Of a stretch of DNA of 64,000 nt, positions 27,546-38,760 are shown in pieces. Made by a program: the position numbers and the translations under genes. The notes beneath the pieces were generated by a model. The model was not told the DNA's origin. It saw only the letters and a program-made list of their open reading frames with translations, and made no database searches. The first letter of the stretch is position 1, and every line of letters starts with the position of its first letter. Source of the stretch: Psychromonas arctica DSM 14288 (GTDB lineage: Bacteria; Pseudomonadota; Gammaproteobacteria; Enterobacterales; Psychromonadaceae); assembly GCF_000482725.1 (NCBI RefSeq), contig NZ_KI519482.1, forward strand, positions 56,169 to 120,168. Direction: 5' to 3'.

Positions 27546-28787
27546 GTGTCAAAGCGTCGAGTTGTAGTAACCGGTTTAGGTATGATATCGCCAGTAGGTA
27601 ATACAGTAGAGCAATCGTGGCAGGCCATTCAAGCTGGTCAAAGTGGGATCTCAAATATTGAGCACTTTGATACAGAGAAGTTTTCTACTAAATTCGCTGG
27701 TTTAATTCGAGACTTTAATGTCGAAGAATACATGCCAAAGAAAGAAGCACGTAAGATGGACCTATTTATTCAATACGGTGTAGCAGCTGCTGATCAAGCA
27801 ATCAAGGATTCAGGTTTAATCATTAATGATGATAACGCTGAACGCATTGGTGTTGCTATTGGTTCTGGTATTGGTGGTCTTGGTATCATTGAACAAAACA
27901 AAGATAATTTTGCAAAAAGTGGCCCTCGTAAAATTAGTCCATTTTTTGTCCCAGCGACAATTATTAATATGATTTCAGGTCATGTTTCTATTAATAATGG
28001 ACTGAAAGGTCCGAACATTGCGGTGACAACGGCCTGCACAACGGGTACGCATAGTATCGGTTTAGGTGCTCGCATGATCCAATACGGTGATGCAGATGTA
28101 ATGATTGTAGGCGGCGCTGAAAAAGCATCGACTGAAATGGGCATGGGTGGTTTTGGTGCCGCACGTGCATTATCGACACGTAACGATTCGCCAGAAACTG
28201 CAAGTCGCCCGTGGGATGAGTCTCGTGACGGTTTTGTATTAGGTGACGGCGCTGGTGTGTTAGTGATTGAAGAATACGAACACGCAAAAGCACGCGGTGC
28301 AAAAATTTATGCTGAGTTTGTTGGTTTTGGTATGAGTGGTGATGCTTATCACATGACTTCACCACCAGAAAGTGGTGCAGGCGCTGCGTTAGCAATGAAA
28401 AATGCGATTAAAGACGCGGGTATTAACGCTGCAGATATTCAATATATTAATGCACATGGCACTTCAACACCTGCTGGTGATATTGCTGAAACACAAGCTG
28501 TTAAAGGTATATGGGGAGAAGATGCAAAATCAGTAATGATGAGCTCTACTAAATCCATGACTGGGCATTTATTAGGCGCTGCTGGTGCAATTGAAGCTAT
28601 TTTCAGTGTACTTGCAATTAAAGATCAAGTCGCTCCACCTACTATCAATCTTAAAAACCCAAGTGAAGGTTGTGATTTAGATTACGTAACAGATGGTAAA
28701 GCGCGTCCTTCGAATATAGAGTATGCACTATCGAATTCATTTGGATTTGGTGGAACAAATGGTACGTTAATCTTTAAACGTATCTAG
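27546..28787 (+). CDS. fabF: 3-oxoacyl-ACP synthase II FabF
   Basis: 413 residues. Elongating condensing enzyme, important for cis-vaccenate formation and temperature control of membrane fluidity. The catalytic triad is C164 in [11 protein letters not shown] in [11 protein letters not shown] and H in [11 protein letters not shown]. The start is GTG at 27546, with AGGAG about six bases upstream; the family N-terminus [12 protein letters not shown] fits it. Followed by a terminator. Confidence 0.97.
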   Translation: MSKRRVVVTGLGMISPVGNTVEQSWQAIQAGQSGISNIEHFDTEKFSTKFAGLIRDFNVEEYMPKKEARKMDLFIQYGVAAADQAIKDSGLIINDDNAERIGVAIGSGIGGLGIIEQNKDNFAKSGPRKISPFFVPATIINMISGHVSINNGLKGPNIAVTTACTTGTHSIGLGARMIQYGDADVMIVGGAEKASTEMGMGGFGAARALSTRNDSPETASRPWDESRDGFVLGDGAGVLVIEEYEHAKARGAKIYAEFVGFGMSGDAYHMTSPPESGAGAALAMKNAIKDAGINAADIQYINAHGTSTPAGDIAETQAVKGIWGEDAKSVMMSSTKSMTGHLLGAAGAIEAIFSVLAIKDQVAPPTINLKNPSEGCDLDYVTDGKARPSNIEYALSNSFGFGGTNGTLIFKRI

Positions 28788-28811
28788 TTTTACGCATTAC
28801 CTATAAAATGA

Positions 28812-28838
28812 AAACCCGATATTGACTCGGGTTTTTTT
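28812..28838 (+). terminator. fabF terminator
   Basis: AAACCCGA (28812-28819) pairs with TCGGGTTT (28827-28834), then TTTT. It separates fabF from pabC. Confidence 0.9.
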
Positions 28839-28969
28839 ATGTCTAAATTTTACATCGCTAAAGTCGCTTATTTTCAGTACAAGTGACTTGTATTGAGCAC
28901 AAGTGCTTTCTTATTAGCTTTGTTTAACCCTGTATTAGCAATTACTTTAAAATAGGTGGCAGTAAGCTG

Positions 28970-29788
28970 ATGTTTATTAACGGTGAACAACATAACTCAA
29001 TCGATGCAAGTGATCGCGGTTTAGGCTATGGGGACGGTTTGTTTTCCACCATAAAAGTCGAATATGGCAAGGTTGTTGATTGGCAACTTCATCTACAACG
29101 TTTACAGCTAGGCGCCTCGCGTTTATTTTTTCCTGCTATCGATTGGTTGCAACTTCAAAGTGAGGTGCTTAGCTGTGCAACTACGGTGAAAGCAGAAGCA
29201 AATTATGTGTTAAAAATCATATTAACTCGCGGTAGTGGTGGTCGGGGCTATAGTGCTGAAGGTTGTGAGCAACCGATGCGCATCATTAGCTTATCACCAT
29301 TCCCAGTGCATTATTTTGAATGGCAAACACAGGGAATTGACATTGTGCAATGCCAAAGTCAATTGGGGCGAAATAAACAATTAGCTGGGTTAAAATCATT
29401 AGCGAGATTAGAACAAGTCTTTATCAAACAAGAACTAAGCTCATTAAATGCAGTAGAAGGCTTAGTATGTGATGAGTTTGGGCATGTTATTGAGGCCTGC
29501 AGTGCGAATCTTTTTATTCACCTAAATGGGCAGTGGTTGACGCCTAAATTAGATTATTGTGGCGTAGCTGGAGTGATGCGTCAGCGTATTATGCAACATA
29601 TCGATATTGATGTGACTGAAGCTGAATTGACCGTCGAACAAGTTAAACAAGCCTCCTGTATGCTATTAACTAATGCGTTGATGGGGATCGTACCCGTTAA
29701 GCAATACCAAGATATAACATATTCTCAACAACAGTTGCAGCAAGTAACTGACTTACAAATTAAGCTTAAGCAAGGAAGTGGTTACTAA
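28970..29788 (+). CDS. pabC: Aminodeoxychorismate lyase PabC
   Basis: 272 residues, fold-type IV PLP enzyme. It makes 4-aminobenzoate for folate from aminodeoxychorismate. Early motif GDGLFSTIKV, PLP lysine in AGLKSLARLEQV, EGLVCDEFGHVIEACSANLF, and TNALMGIVPV near the end. The stop overlaps the mltG ATG by one base. Its place between fabF and mltG is conserved in gammaproteobacteria. Confidence 0.95.
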   Translation: MFINGEQHNSIDASDRGLGYGDGLFSTIKVEYGKVVDWQLHLQRLQLGASRLFFPAIDWLQLQSEVLSCATTVKAEANYVLKIILTRGSGGRGYSAEGCEQPMRIISLSPFPVHYFEWQTQGIDIVQCQSQLGRNKQLAGLKSLARLEQVFIKQELSSLNAVEGLVCDEFGHVIEACSANLFIHLNGQWLTPKLDYCGVAGVMRQRIMQHIDIDVTEAELTVEQVKQASCMLLTNALMGIVPVKQYQDITYSQQQLQQVTDLQIKLKQGSGY

Positions 29789-30783
29789 TGGTCAAAAAAA
29801 TTATCTTAGCCTTACTATTTATCGGTATTTGTCTGAGCATCGCTTTTTTATGGGCACAGCAACAGGTAGATAAATATTTACATGTGCCAAGAGTACAACA
29901 AACACAGTTGTTTACCTTATCCGAAGGGCGTTATTTTGCACACCTTGCACCGCAGCTAATTGAACAAGATTTATTGGATACTGATCGATGGTGGAAAGTT
30001 GTTTCTAAATTGAAACCTGAGTTAACTAAAATAAAATCAGGCACCTATGAGTTACCTAAAGGTGCATCATTAGCAGATATCTTAACCATTTTAACCACAG
30101 GACGTGAGTTTCAATTTAAATTGACATTTGTTGAAGGTAGTACCTATAAAGACTGGTTAGTGATATTGCAAAATGCACAACATATTCAACCATTACAAGA
30201 GTCTGAGCAAACTTTGTTAGCTAAACTAGGCAGTAAAGCAACAAAGTTAGAGGGGTTATTATTCCCTGAAACTTATCATTACACTGCTAATATGAGTGCT
30301 TTTAGTATTGTTAAAAAAGCCTATTTGCATCAACAAATGGTATTAGATAAATTATGGCCTGAAAGAGACAAAAATTTACCTTATAAAACACCTTATGAAG
30401 CGCTGATCATGGCCTCTATTATTGAGAAAGAGAGTGGGCTTGCAAATGATAGAGATAAAATAGCATCAGTGTTTGTTAACCGTTTACGTATTGGCATGCG
30501 GTTACAAACCGATCCGACGGTTATTTATGGCATGGGAGAGCGCTACGACGGGCGTATTCGTAAGAAGGATTTGCAGGAGAAAACAGCTTACAATACGTAT
30601 ACTATTAATGGTTTACCACCGACACCAATCGCGATGCCGAGTGAGGAAGCAATGTATGCGGCTCTACATCCAGCGAAAACACGCTACTTATATTTTGTCA
30701 GTAAAGGGGATGGGACCTCTTATTTTTCTAAAAATTTGAGAGAGCATAATAATGCCGTTAATAAATATATCCGAGGAAGGTAA
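29788..30783 (+). CDS. mltG: Endolytic murein transglycosylase MltG
   Basis: 331 residues. One N-terminal membrane anchor (about residues 4-23), then a LysM-like region and the YceG catalytic domain in the periplasm. The likely catalytic glutamate is E213 in ASIIEKESGL. RLRIGMRLQTDPTVIYG and NTYTINGLPPTPI are family signatures. It cuts nascent peptidoglycan strands and may set glycan length. Translationally coupled to pabC by a one-base overlap, with tmk directly after. Confidence 0.96.
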   Translation: MVKKIILALLFIGICLSIAFLWAQQQVDKYLHVPRVQQTQLFTLSEGRYFAHLAPQLIEQDLLDTDRWWKVVSKLKPELTKIKSGTYELPKGASLADILTILTTGREFQFKLTFVEGSTYKDWLVILQNAQHIQPLQESEQTLLAKLGSKATKLEGLLFPETYHYTANMSAFSIVKKAYLHQQMVLDKLWPERDKNLPYKTPYEALIMASIIEKESGLANDRDKIASVFVNRLRIGMRLQTDPTVIYGMGERYDGRIRKKDLQEKTAYNTYTINGLPPTPIAMPSEEAMYAALHPAKTRYLYFVSKGDGTSYFSKNLREHNNAVNKYIRGR

Positions 30784-30784
30784 C

Positions 30785-31438
30785 ATGTCAGTATTAGAAA
30801 AATTAGCGGGTAAATTTATTGTTATTGAAGGGTTAGAAGGGGCAGGAAAAACGACTGCCATTCAGTATATTAAAAACTGGCTAATATCAAAAGGGCTTGC
30901 TGAACGACAACTTGCCTTTACTCGAGAACCTGGTGGTACTGTATTAGCTGAAAAAATGCGTGATATAGTTAAAATGGACGTGACAGACGAACAATTAGCT
31001 GACAAAGCGGAGTTACTGATCATGTACGCAGCACGAGTACAATTGGTTGAGCATAAAATCAAACCAGCTTTAGCGGCGGGCCATGTGGTGATTGGTGACC
31101 GACATAATTGGTCTTCACTTGCTTATCAAGGTGGTGGTCGTGGCATAGATCTAAACCTAATCAATGAAATTAAGCAGGTTTCCTTAGGTGACTTTAAAGC
31201 GGACTTCACCCTATTTTTAGATATTGAACCTGAGTTGGGACTTGCAAGAGCACGTGGCCGGGGAGAGTTAGATCGCATTGAGCGTTTAGCCATTGATTTT
31301 TTTAATCGTTCTCGTGCTGTTTTTCAGCAGCTGGTTAGCGAAGAAAAAAATGCGGTCTGTATTGATGCAAGTCAAACATTTTCGCAGGTTGAAATTGATA
31401 TTAATCGACAGCTTGACGCATGGTTAGCGAGTTTATAA
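30785..31438 (+). CDS. tmk: Thymidylate kinase
   Basis: 217 residues from ATG 30785, with a strong GAGGAAGG ribosome site; an earlier ATG at 30752 overlapping mltG is rejected. P-loop GLEGAGKTT, then the DR(x)-type motif FTREPGGT, GDRHNWSSLAYQGGGRGID, and the lid ARARGRGELDRIE. It phosphorylates dTMP to dTDP. It begins one base after mltG and precedes holB. Confidence 0.97.
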   Translation: MSVLEKLAGKFIVIEGLEGAGKTTAIQYIKNWLISKGLAERQLAFTREPGGTVLAEKMRDIVKMDVTDEQLADKAELLIMYAARVQLVEHKIKPALAAGHVVIGDRHNWSSLAYQGGGRGIDLNLINEIKQVSLGDFKADFTLFLDIEPELGLARARGRGELDRIERLAIDFFNRSRAVFQQLVSEEKNAVCIDASQTFSQVEIDINRQLDAWLASL

Positions 31439-31440
31439 AA

Positions 31441-32469
31441 ATGCCCGAAAGTAATATTTTTGAAAATGTGAGTACCCCTTGGTTAACCCCTTTCTATACG
31501 CATTTACAGGATGCATATCATCAAGGGCGTTTTGCGCACGGTCTATTGTTTACTGGCAGTAGTGGTATTGGTAAATATAAATTAGCGCGACAATTAGCCC
31601 AGTATTTATTGTGCAGTAATAAACAACATAACGATGCCTGTTTTGAATGTCACTCCTGTCAGCTGTTTAGTGCTAATAATCATCTTGATTTTAATCTATT
31701 GGAAGCTGAAAAAAATAAATCAATTGGCATTGATCAAATTCGTTTATTAACAGATAAATTGAATGAACGCCCGCAACTTGGTAATAATAAAGTTGTGTTG
31801 ATTAAAGGTGCAGACCAATTAACCGAGGCTGCTGCTAATGCATTGTTGAAAACCCTTGAAGAGCCTCAAGGTGATAGTTATTTAATTTTATTAACTCGAA
31901 CACATCATCAATTGATGCCGACCTTACTAAGCCGTCTGCAACAAACACATCTACACAGTCCCGACGATCAAACCTTAATTGATTGGTTATATCAATTTGG
32001 TTTTCAAGTCAGTGACGTTGGTGTATTACGTTGGTTTCAAAATAGTCCTTTAGCCTTGCTCAACCATTTAAAAGCGTTACAAGAAGATGCGTCGCTTGAT
32101 ACTCGTCGGCAATGCATCGAAGGGTTGTTCTCTCTTTTATATGAGCCTATTAATTTATTTTCCTTTGCACAATTATTAGTGAAGGACGTTGAACAAAATC
32201 TATTATTATTATTTCATTTATTACATGACCTGCATAAATTAAAATTGAATGGTAACCAGCTTGATCCTGATGCTATTTATTACTTCGCTTTACCGCAATT
32301 GAAAATCTGGCAAACACAGTTGTCGTTAAAAAGTTTACGTCTATTAAGCGACGAAATACTAAAAACTCGCAGCCTATTAATGGGGCATTCGGCGCTTAAA
32401 AAAGAATTATTGGTTAATGCGTTATTAATAAAAATTAAAAATGAATTTAAGGAAATTACAGTATGTTAG
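31441..32469 (+). CDS. holB: DNA polymerase III subunit delta prime HolB
   Basis: About 342 residues from ATG 31441, two bases after the tmk stop; an ATG at 31420 overlapping tmk would add seven residues and cannot be excluded. Clamp-loader AAA+ subunit. GLLFTGSSGIGKYKLAR is the degenerate P-loop region. The zinc-binding cysteines are in LLCSNKQ...CFECHSCQ. NALLKTLEEPQGDSYLILLTR is the sensor region. It overlaps tatD by seven bases. Confidence 0.95.
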   Translation: MPESNIFENVSTPWLTPFYTHLQDAYHQGRFAHGLLFTGSSGIGKYKLARQLAQYLLCSNKQHNDACFECHSCQLFSANNHLDFNLLEAEKNKSIGIDQIRLLTDKLNERPQLGNNKVVLIKGADQLTEAAANALLKTLEEPQGDSYLILLTRTHHQLMPTLLSRLQQTHLHSPDDQTLIDWLYQFGFQVSDVGVLRWFQNSPLALLNHLKALQEDASLDTRRQCIEGLFSLLYEPINLFSFAQLLVKDVEQNLLLLFHLLHDLHKLKLNGNQLDPDAIYYFALPQLKIWQTQLSLKSLRLLSDEILKTRSLLMGHSALKKELLVNALLIKIKNEFKEITVC

Positions 32470-33239
32470 TAGACTCTCATTGTCATCTCGACCGATTAAA
32501 ATATGGGGAAAAACATACCGATATTACTGAGGTCATTGAAAAAGCCCAAGCAAAGGGCATTACTCATTTATTGAGTGTTTGCGTGACGTTACAGGATTAC
32601 CCTGCAATGGCTGCAATGATTGCACCTTTTAAACAAGTCTCTAGCACCTGTGGCGTACATCCGTTATATGAAAAAGCGGTGATGGATGAAGCCTTATTAC
32701 TAGAATATGCAAGTGCAGAAAAGGTGGTTGCAGTAGGAGAAACAGGTTTAGACTTTTTCTATTCTCCAGAAACAAAAGAATGGCAAATCGATGCATTTCG
32801 TAAACAAATTAGAGTGGCTAAACAACTCAATAAACCTTTAATTATTCATACTCGAGGTGCTCGCCAAGAAACCTTAGATATTCTTCGTGAAGAAGGCGCT
32901 GAGCAAGTCGGTGGGGTTTTACATTGTTTTACTGAATCAATTGAAATGGCAGAAGCAGCGATGGAAATGGGTTTTTATATTTCTGTCTCGGGCATTGTAA
33001 CCTTTAAGAATGCAAAAGAATTACAAGCAGTAATTAAAGCGGTGCCTTTGGAACGCTTATTGGTAGAAACGGATTCCCCTTATTTAGCACCAGTCCCTCA
33101 TCGAGGGGAAGAAAATGAACCTGCTTATACCTACGATGTTGCACAATTTGTTGCTGAATTAAAAGGGGTGACATTTGAAGAGCTTGCCAAGGTCACCACT
33201 GAAAACTACTTTACGCTATTTAAAGGTGCGCAAAGGTAA
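32463..33239 (+). CDS. ycfH: TatD family metal-dependent hydrolase (YcfH type)
   Basis: 258 residues. HxH metal motif in DSHCHLD (H6, H8), EAVGETGLDF-type motif seen as AVGETGLDFFY, IIHTRGA, VLHCFTES and the final VETDSPYLAP. TatD proteins are metal-dependent deoxyribonucleases or related hydrolases; the exact substrate of the YcfH branch is unsettled. Overlaps holB by seven bases, ending the pabC-mltG-tmk-holB-tatD operon. Confidence 0.94.
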   Translation: MLVDSHCHLDRLKYGEKHTDITEVIEKAQAKGITHLLSVCVTLQDYPAMAAMIAPFKQVSSTCGVHPLYEKAVMDEALLLEYASAEKVVAVGETGLDFFYSPETKEWQIDAFRKQIRVAKQLNKPLIIHTRGARQETLDILREEGAEQVGGVLHCFTESIEMAEAAMEMGFYISVSGIVTFKNAKELQAVIKAVPLERLLVETDSPYLAPVPHRGEENEPAYTYDVAQFVAELKGVTFEELAKVTTENYFTLFKGAQR

Positions 33240-33316
33240 CCTATAGTCATTAAACCTAGCTCAATTGGGAATGCTCAGTTTGGCAATGAAATTCGTTTTA
33301 TATATAAGGACCTCTC

Positions 33317-33934
33317 ATGCAATCAATATTATTAAATGGAAAAATAATTACCCCGTCGAAAGTAGTTTGTATTGGCCGTAATTATGTAGAGCATATTGCT
33401 GAACTGAACAATGAAGTCCCTACTGAGCCGGTTATTTTTGTCAAACCTAACTCTGCTATCGCTGCTGAAATCAAAACACATGCCGTTGACGCGATTCATT
33501 ATGAAGCTGAAATTTCTTTTGTTGTTGAGAATAATCAGTTTATAGGTGTTGGCATTGGATTGGATCTAACTAAGCGTGAAGTGCAAAGTGTCTTAAAGGC
33601 TAAAGCATTACCTTGGGAACGTGCAAAAGCATTTGATGGGTCTGCTGTTTTTTCAGATTTTATTACGCTCGATTATGATACTAATATTGAATCGATACGC
33701 TTAGTTTTATTGATTAATGAGCAGGTCACTCAGCAAGCGACGTTTGATTTGATGATCTATAAACCAATGCAAATTGTTGATGCAGTAAAGGCATTTATGT
33801 CCTTTGAAGATAACGATATTTTAATGACAGGCACACCTAAAGGTGTCGGGAAAGTGAATCAAGGTGATTGCTTTACTGGACAATTATTTGCAGAGGATAA
33901 GTTGTTGTTAAGCAAAACGTGGACGGTATTATAA
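33317..33934 (+). CDS. Fumarylacetoacetate hydrolase family protein
   Basis: 205 residues, a short FAH-fold enzyme like YcgM. CIGRNYVEHIAELNN, the metal-binding E-x-E in HYEAEISFVV, GLDLTKREVQ, KAFDGSAVFSDF and MTGTPKGVGKV are family signatures. Such proteins act as acylpyruvases or oxaloacetate decarboxylases/tautomerases; the substrate cannot be read from this sequence. AAGGA ribosome site before ATG 33317. Separate from tatD by about 80 bases. Confidence 0.9.
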   Translation: MQSILLNGKIITPSKVVCIGRNYVEHIAELNNEVPTEPVIFVKPNSAIAAEIKTHAVDAIHYEAEISFVVENNQFIGVGIGLDLTKREVQSVLKAKALPWERAKAFDGSAVFSDFITLDYDTNIESIRLVLLINEQVTQQATFDLMIYKPMQIVDAVKAFMSFEDNDILMTGTPKGVGKVNQGDCFTGQLFAEDKLLLSKTWTVL

Positions 33935-33962
33935 GTCCTTATTTCATCTGTTTTAGTTCAAT

Positions 33963-34030
33963 GCTGGAGTGAAGACTTTAATATCGTTAATTAATTCTTC
34001 ATTTCCAGCGTTTTATAGTCTGCAAAACGC
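33963..34030 (+). promoter_or_regulatory. Alternative hairpins upstream of pheS
   Basis: Hairpin A: bases 33963-33975 (GCTGGAGTGAAGA) pair with 33996-34009 (TCTTCATTTCCAGC) with small bulges, followed by GTTTTAT. Hairpin B: GCGTTTT (34008-34014) pairs with AAAACGC (34024-34030). They share bases 34008-34009, so they partly compete. A could end the FAH gene or be part of a pheST attenuator. No Phe-rich leader peptide was found. Confidence 0.4.
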
Positions 34031-34102
34031 CCTCAGCACTAGCCATATCAATTTGAACTGCGTAAAATTACATCCATATTTTTTATCACTTGTCTAAAGT
34101 AG

Positions 34103-35092
<990 letters not shown>

Positions 35093-35104
35093 GGGTTAAT
35101 AATA

Positions 35105-37492
35105 ATGAAATTTAGTGAAGCTTGGTTACGCGAGTGGGTTAACCCAGAAATTACACGTGATGAATTAACACATCAAGTGACAATGGCCGGCCTTGAAGTT
35201 GACGATGTTGATCCTGTTGCTGGTGAGTTTAGTAAAGTACTTGTTGGTGAAGTCGTTGAATGTGGACCACATCCTGATGCAGATAAATTACAAGTCACTA
35301 AAATCAATATCGGTGAAGATGAATTAATCGATATCGTTTGTGGTGCTAAAAACTGTCGTTTAGGTTTAAAAGTGGCTGTTGCCGTTGTTGGTGCAGTATT
35401 ACCGGGCGATTTTAAAATTAAAAAAGCAAAATTACGTGGCCAGCCATCATTTGGTATGTTGTGTAGTGAATCAGAGTTAGGTATGGCTGACAGTGCTGAA
35501 GGTATTATTGAATTACCTTTAGACGCACCTATCGGACAATGTGTTCGTGAATATTTACAACTTGATGATGTGATCATTGATGTTGACTTAACAGCCAACC
35601 GTGCTGATTGTTTAGGTATCGCCGGTCTTGCTCGTGAAGTGGCCGTATTAAATGGCATCGAAGCAACACCGGTAACTTGGAATAATGTTGATGTAACGAT
35701 TGATGACCAAGTCGCTATTAATCTACAAGCGCCTGAAGCATGTCCTCGCTATCTTGGTCGTGTCATTAAAGGCATTAATCAAAATGCAACAACACCACTT
35801 TGGATGGTTGAAAAACTACGTCGTTGTGGTGTGCGGAGTGTCGATGCCGTGGTTGATATTACTCAATACGTATTACTTGAGTTTGGTCATCCAATGCATG
35901 CATTTGATTTAACTAAACTAGAAGGTGGTATTGAAGTTCGCCTTGCTGAACAAAATGAAAAACTAACGCTTTTAGACGGTAAAGAAGTTAAATTAAACGC
36001 TGATACATTAGTGATTGCCGACCAATCTAAAGCACTTGCAATGGCGGGTATCTTTGGTGGTCAAGATTCTGGTGTTCAAGAAGGCTCAACAGATATTTTC
36101 TTAGAAAGTGCATTCTTTGCTCCTTTAGCGATTGCGGGTCGTGCACGTAGTTACGGTTTACATACTGACGCTTCACATCGTTATGAACGTGGTGTGGATC
36201 CTGTATTACAAGCAACTGCAATGGAACGTGCTACACAGCTGTTAGTTGAAATCTGTGGTGGTCAAGTTGGCCCAATTACAGAAGCTGTAAGTGAAGCCCA
36301 TTTACCTAAGCAAGCTAAAATTGAACTACGTCGTAATAAATTAGATCGTTTAATCGGTATTTCAATTGATTCAGATCGCGTTCAGAAAATATTAACGCAA
36401 TTAGGTTGTGTTGTATCTGAAACGGCAGAAGGGTGGTCAGCTGTTGCACCTACTTATCGTTTTGATATGGAAATTGAAGAAGATTTAATCGAAGAAGTTG
36501 CTCGTGTATTTGGTTATAATAATATTCCAAACATTGCTCCTCAAGCAGCGTTAACAATGCCTGCGCATAATGAATCTCGTTTAAAATTATCTAAAATTCG
36601 CGATGTGCTAGTAAATCGTGAATATCAAGAAGCGATCACCTACAGTTTTGTTGACCCAGATAAGCAACTTAAACTACATCCTGAAGCGGATGCTCTGATT
36701 TTGCCACATCCTATCTCTAAAGATATGTCGGCAATGCGTGTTAGTTTATGGACTGGTTTGTTAGAGAGCGTGTCTAAAAACCAAAAGCGCCAACAAAATC
36801 GTGTGCGTTTATTTGAAACGGGTTTGCGTTTTATTAAAGATGAACAAGCTGAAAATGGTATTCGCCAACAAGCAATGCTTTCAGGTGTGATAATCGGTAA
36901 TGTCAATGACGAGCACTGGGCGATTGAAACTCGTGCTGCTGATTTCTTTGATCTTAAAGCAGATTTGGAAGCCGTATTGGATTTAGCTGTTGATGATGCA
37001 AGTTTTGAATTTAAAGCAGAGAAACACAGTGCTTTACATCCTGGTCAATCTGCAACTATTTACCGTAATGGCATTAAAGTCGGATATATTGGTACTTTGC
37101 ACCCAAGTTTGAAAAAAACTTTTGCTTTAAACGGCCAAGCAATTGTATTTGAAATAGAAGTTGATGCTATTTTAACCCGTCAATTACCTCAAGCTGGCGA
37201 CATTTCTAAGTTCCCTGCAAACAACCGAGATCTCGCTTTTGTAGTCGATGATCAAGTAAATGCAGGTAAGGTCCTCAAATTTATAGAAAAAATTGGCGGA
37301 TCTCAGCTAGTTAGCATAAACTTGTTTGACGTATACAAAGGATTGGGTGTTGAAGACGGTAAGAAAAGCTTAGCAATAGGCTTAATATTACAAGACGCGA
37401 CACGTACTTTGGAAGAACAGGAGATTGCTGATAGTGTTAATTCAATAGTTGAAGCGGTTTCTACGGAATTTCATGCATCGTTGAGAGATTAA
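35105..37492 (+). CDS. pheT: Phenylalanine--tRNA ligase beta subunit
   Basis: 795 residues, the usual length. N-terminal [14 protein letters not shown], tRNA-binding (EMAP-like) domain around 40-150 with [13 protein letters not shown], the B3/B4 editing domain in the middle ([33 protein letters not shown]), B5 domain, and the C-terminal anticodon-binding FDX-ACB domain ([14 protein letters not shown] to the end). It edits mischarged Tyr-tRNA-Phe. ihfA starts three bases after its stop. Confidence 0.98.
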   Translation: MKFSEAWLREWVNPEITRDELTHQVTMAGLEVDDVDPVAGEFSKVLVGEVVECGPHPDADKLQVTKINIGEDELIDIVCGAKNCRLGLKVAVAVVGAVLPGDFKIKKAKLRGQPSFGMLCSESELGMADSAEGIIELPLDAPIGQCVREYLQLDDVIIDVDLTANRADCLGIAGLAREVAVLNGIEATPVTWNNVDVTIDDQVAINLQAPEACPRYLGRVIKGINQNATTPLWMVEKLRRCGVRSVDAVVDITQYVLLEFGHPMHAFDLTKLEGGIEVRLAEQNEKLTLLDGKEVKLNADTLVIADQSKALAMAGIFGGQDSGVQEGSTDIFLESAFFAPLAIAGRARSYGLHTDASHRYERGVDPVLQATAMERATQLLVEICGGQVGPITEAVSEAHLPKQAKIELRRNKLDRLIGISIDSDRVQKILTQLGCVVSETAEGWSAVAPTYRFDMEIEEDLIEEVARVFGYNNIPNIAPQAALTMPAHNESRLKLSKIRDVLVNREYQEAITYSFVDPDKQLKLHPEADALILPHPISKDMSAMRVSLWTGLLESVSKNQKRQQNRVRLFETGLRFIKDEQAENGIRQQAMLSGVIIGNVNDEHWAIETRAADFFDLKADLEAVLDLAVDDASFEFKAEKHSALHPGQSATIYRNGIKVGYIGTLHPSLKKTFALNGQAIVFEIEVDAILTRQLPQAGDISKFPANNRDLAFVVDDQVNAGKVLKFIEKIGGSQLVSINLFDVYKGLGVEDGKKSLAIGLILQDATRTLEEQEIADSVNSIVEAVSTEFHASLRD

Positions 37493-37495
37493 TTT

Positions 37496-37801
37496 ATGGC
37501 ACTGACAAAAGCTGAGATAGCGGCACATTTATCGGAAGAAATCGGATTAAGCAAACGAGAAGCTAAAGAGTTTGTGGAATCTTTTTTCGAAGAAATTAAA
37601 TCAACTCTTGAAGCAGGTTCACCAGTTAAAATATCTGGCTTTGGTGGATTTGAGCTAAAAGATAAAGGAGAACGGCCAGGTCGTAATCCTAAAACTGGTG
37701 AGGATATACCTATAGAGGCCCGACGAGTTGTTACTTTTAAAGCGGGTCAGAAATTGAAAGAGTTAGTAGAAACGAGTCTTTCAGATAAGCCTAAAAAATA
37801 A
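37496..37801 (+). CDS. ihfA: Integration host factor subunit alpha
   Basis: 101 residues. Small HU-family DNA-bending protein; [24 protein letters not shown] at the start and the beta-arm [14 protein letters not shown] with the intercalating proline at P65. It forms a heterodimer with IhfB and bends DNA sharply at specific sites. Co-transcribed with pheT (three-base gap), the conserved pheST-ihfA order. Confidence 0.98.
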   Translation: MALTKAEIAAHLSEEIGLSKREAKEFVESFFEEIKSTLEAGSPVKISGFGGFELKDKGERPGRNPKTGEDIPIEARRVVTFKAGQKLKELVETSLSDKPKK

Positions 37802-37818
37802 TTTATTCCCTTTTAAAG

Positions 37819-37843
37819 AAAGTCGCTTTGCGGCTTTTTTTTT
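37819..37843 (+). terminator. pheST-ihfA terminator
   Basis: AAAGTCGC (37819-37826) pairs with GCGGCTTT (37830-37837, one G-U pair) around a three-base loop, then a T tract reaching 37843. Confidence 0.92.
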
Positions 37844-38055
37844 GCCTCAAATTCGGTTGGAATATGAACTGAACCACAAACTTTTTCTGATATAACATTA
37901 CAATCAATAATGACATTTTTGATACTTTATTGCCGCTTATCAAAAGTCAGGTTGTGAACAGTCAGATTGCATTGGGGCGTTAGTAAATAAGGCATTAATA
38001 AATAGAGCTCAGCTTTATGCTGTTGGGATTATGTTTTTGATTGAGGTTTAAAGTA

Positions 38056-38760
38056 GTGAGTAAATATAAAAAAATAGTAGTGTTAACAGGAGCGGGTATT
38101 TCTGCAGAATCAGGTATTGAAACGTTTCGTGCAAAAGATGGTTTGTGGGAAAAATATAAACTTGAAGACGTCGCGACTTTGGATGGTTATCAACGTGATC
38201 CTGAATTAGTATTAGATTTTTATAATAAACGACGTCAGAGTTTTTGTTTAGGAGAAAATAAACCTAATGCTGCACATTATGCGTTAGCAGAATTGGAACA
38301 AAAATTTGATGGGGACTTTTTACTTGTTACTCAAAATATAGATGATTTGCATGAACAGGCTGGATCAAAGAGCGTTATTCATATGCATGGCGAATTATTA
38401 AAAGTACGCTGTGCTAAAACTAATCAAGTCATTCCTTGGGCAGTGGATTTAACCAGCGATGATTTTTGTACCTGTTGTCAATACCCGTTACCTTTAAGGC
38501 CACATATTGTTTGGTTTGGTGAAATGCCTATAGGCTTAGATATTATTTATCATCACCTTGCACAAGCTGATTTATTTATAGCCATTGGCACTTCCGGCAC
38601 TGTTTATCCTGCAGCGGGGTTTGTTGAAGAAGCTAAAAGTGCAGGAGCCGATTCTATTGAGGTTAATCTAGAGCGCAATGAGCACAGTCATTTCGATACC
38701 ATACTAGAAGGTAAGGCGACGCAATTAGTCCCTGAATTAGTTAAAAACCTACTAGCATAA
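38056..38760 (+). CDS. cobB: NAD-dependent protein deacylase (sirtuin, CobB)
   Basis: About 234 residues from GTG 38056, with GAGG nine bases upstream; a TTG frame from 38041 would add five residues. Sirtuin that removes acyl groups from lysines using [19 protein letters not shown] and [12 protein letters not shown] bind NAD, the catalytic histidine is in IHMHGEL, and four zinc cysteines are seen as VRCAKTNQ plus CTCCQ (the fourth ligand being among these, as in CobB). The Y-x-x-R pattern in DFYNKRRQ is that of sirtuins able to act on succinyl-lysine. Monocistronic. Confidence 0.95.
   Translation: MSKYKKIVVLTGAGISAESGIETFRAKDGLWEKYKLEDVATLDGYQRDPELVLDFYNKRRQSFCLGENKPNAAHYALAELEQKFDGDFLLVTQNIDDLHEQAGSKSVIHMHGELLKVRCAKTNQVIPWAVDLTSDDFCTCCQYPLPLRPHIVWFGEMPIGLDIIYHHLAQADLFIAIGTSGTVYPAAGFVEEAKSAGADSIEVNLERNEHSHFDTILEGKATQLVPELVKNLLA

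Noticed and set aside
27991..28395. Long open frame on the strand opposite fabF
   Set aside because: Histidine- and arginine-rich translation with no family resemblance; a shadow of the fabF codon pattern.
33970..34093. Leader peptide for pheST
   Set aside because: The only longer frame (from GTG 33970) is not Phe-rich and has no ribosome site.
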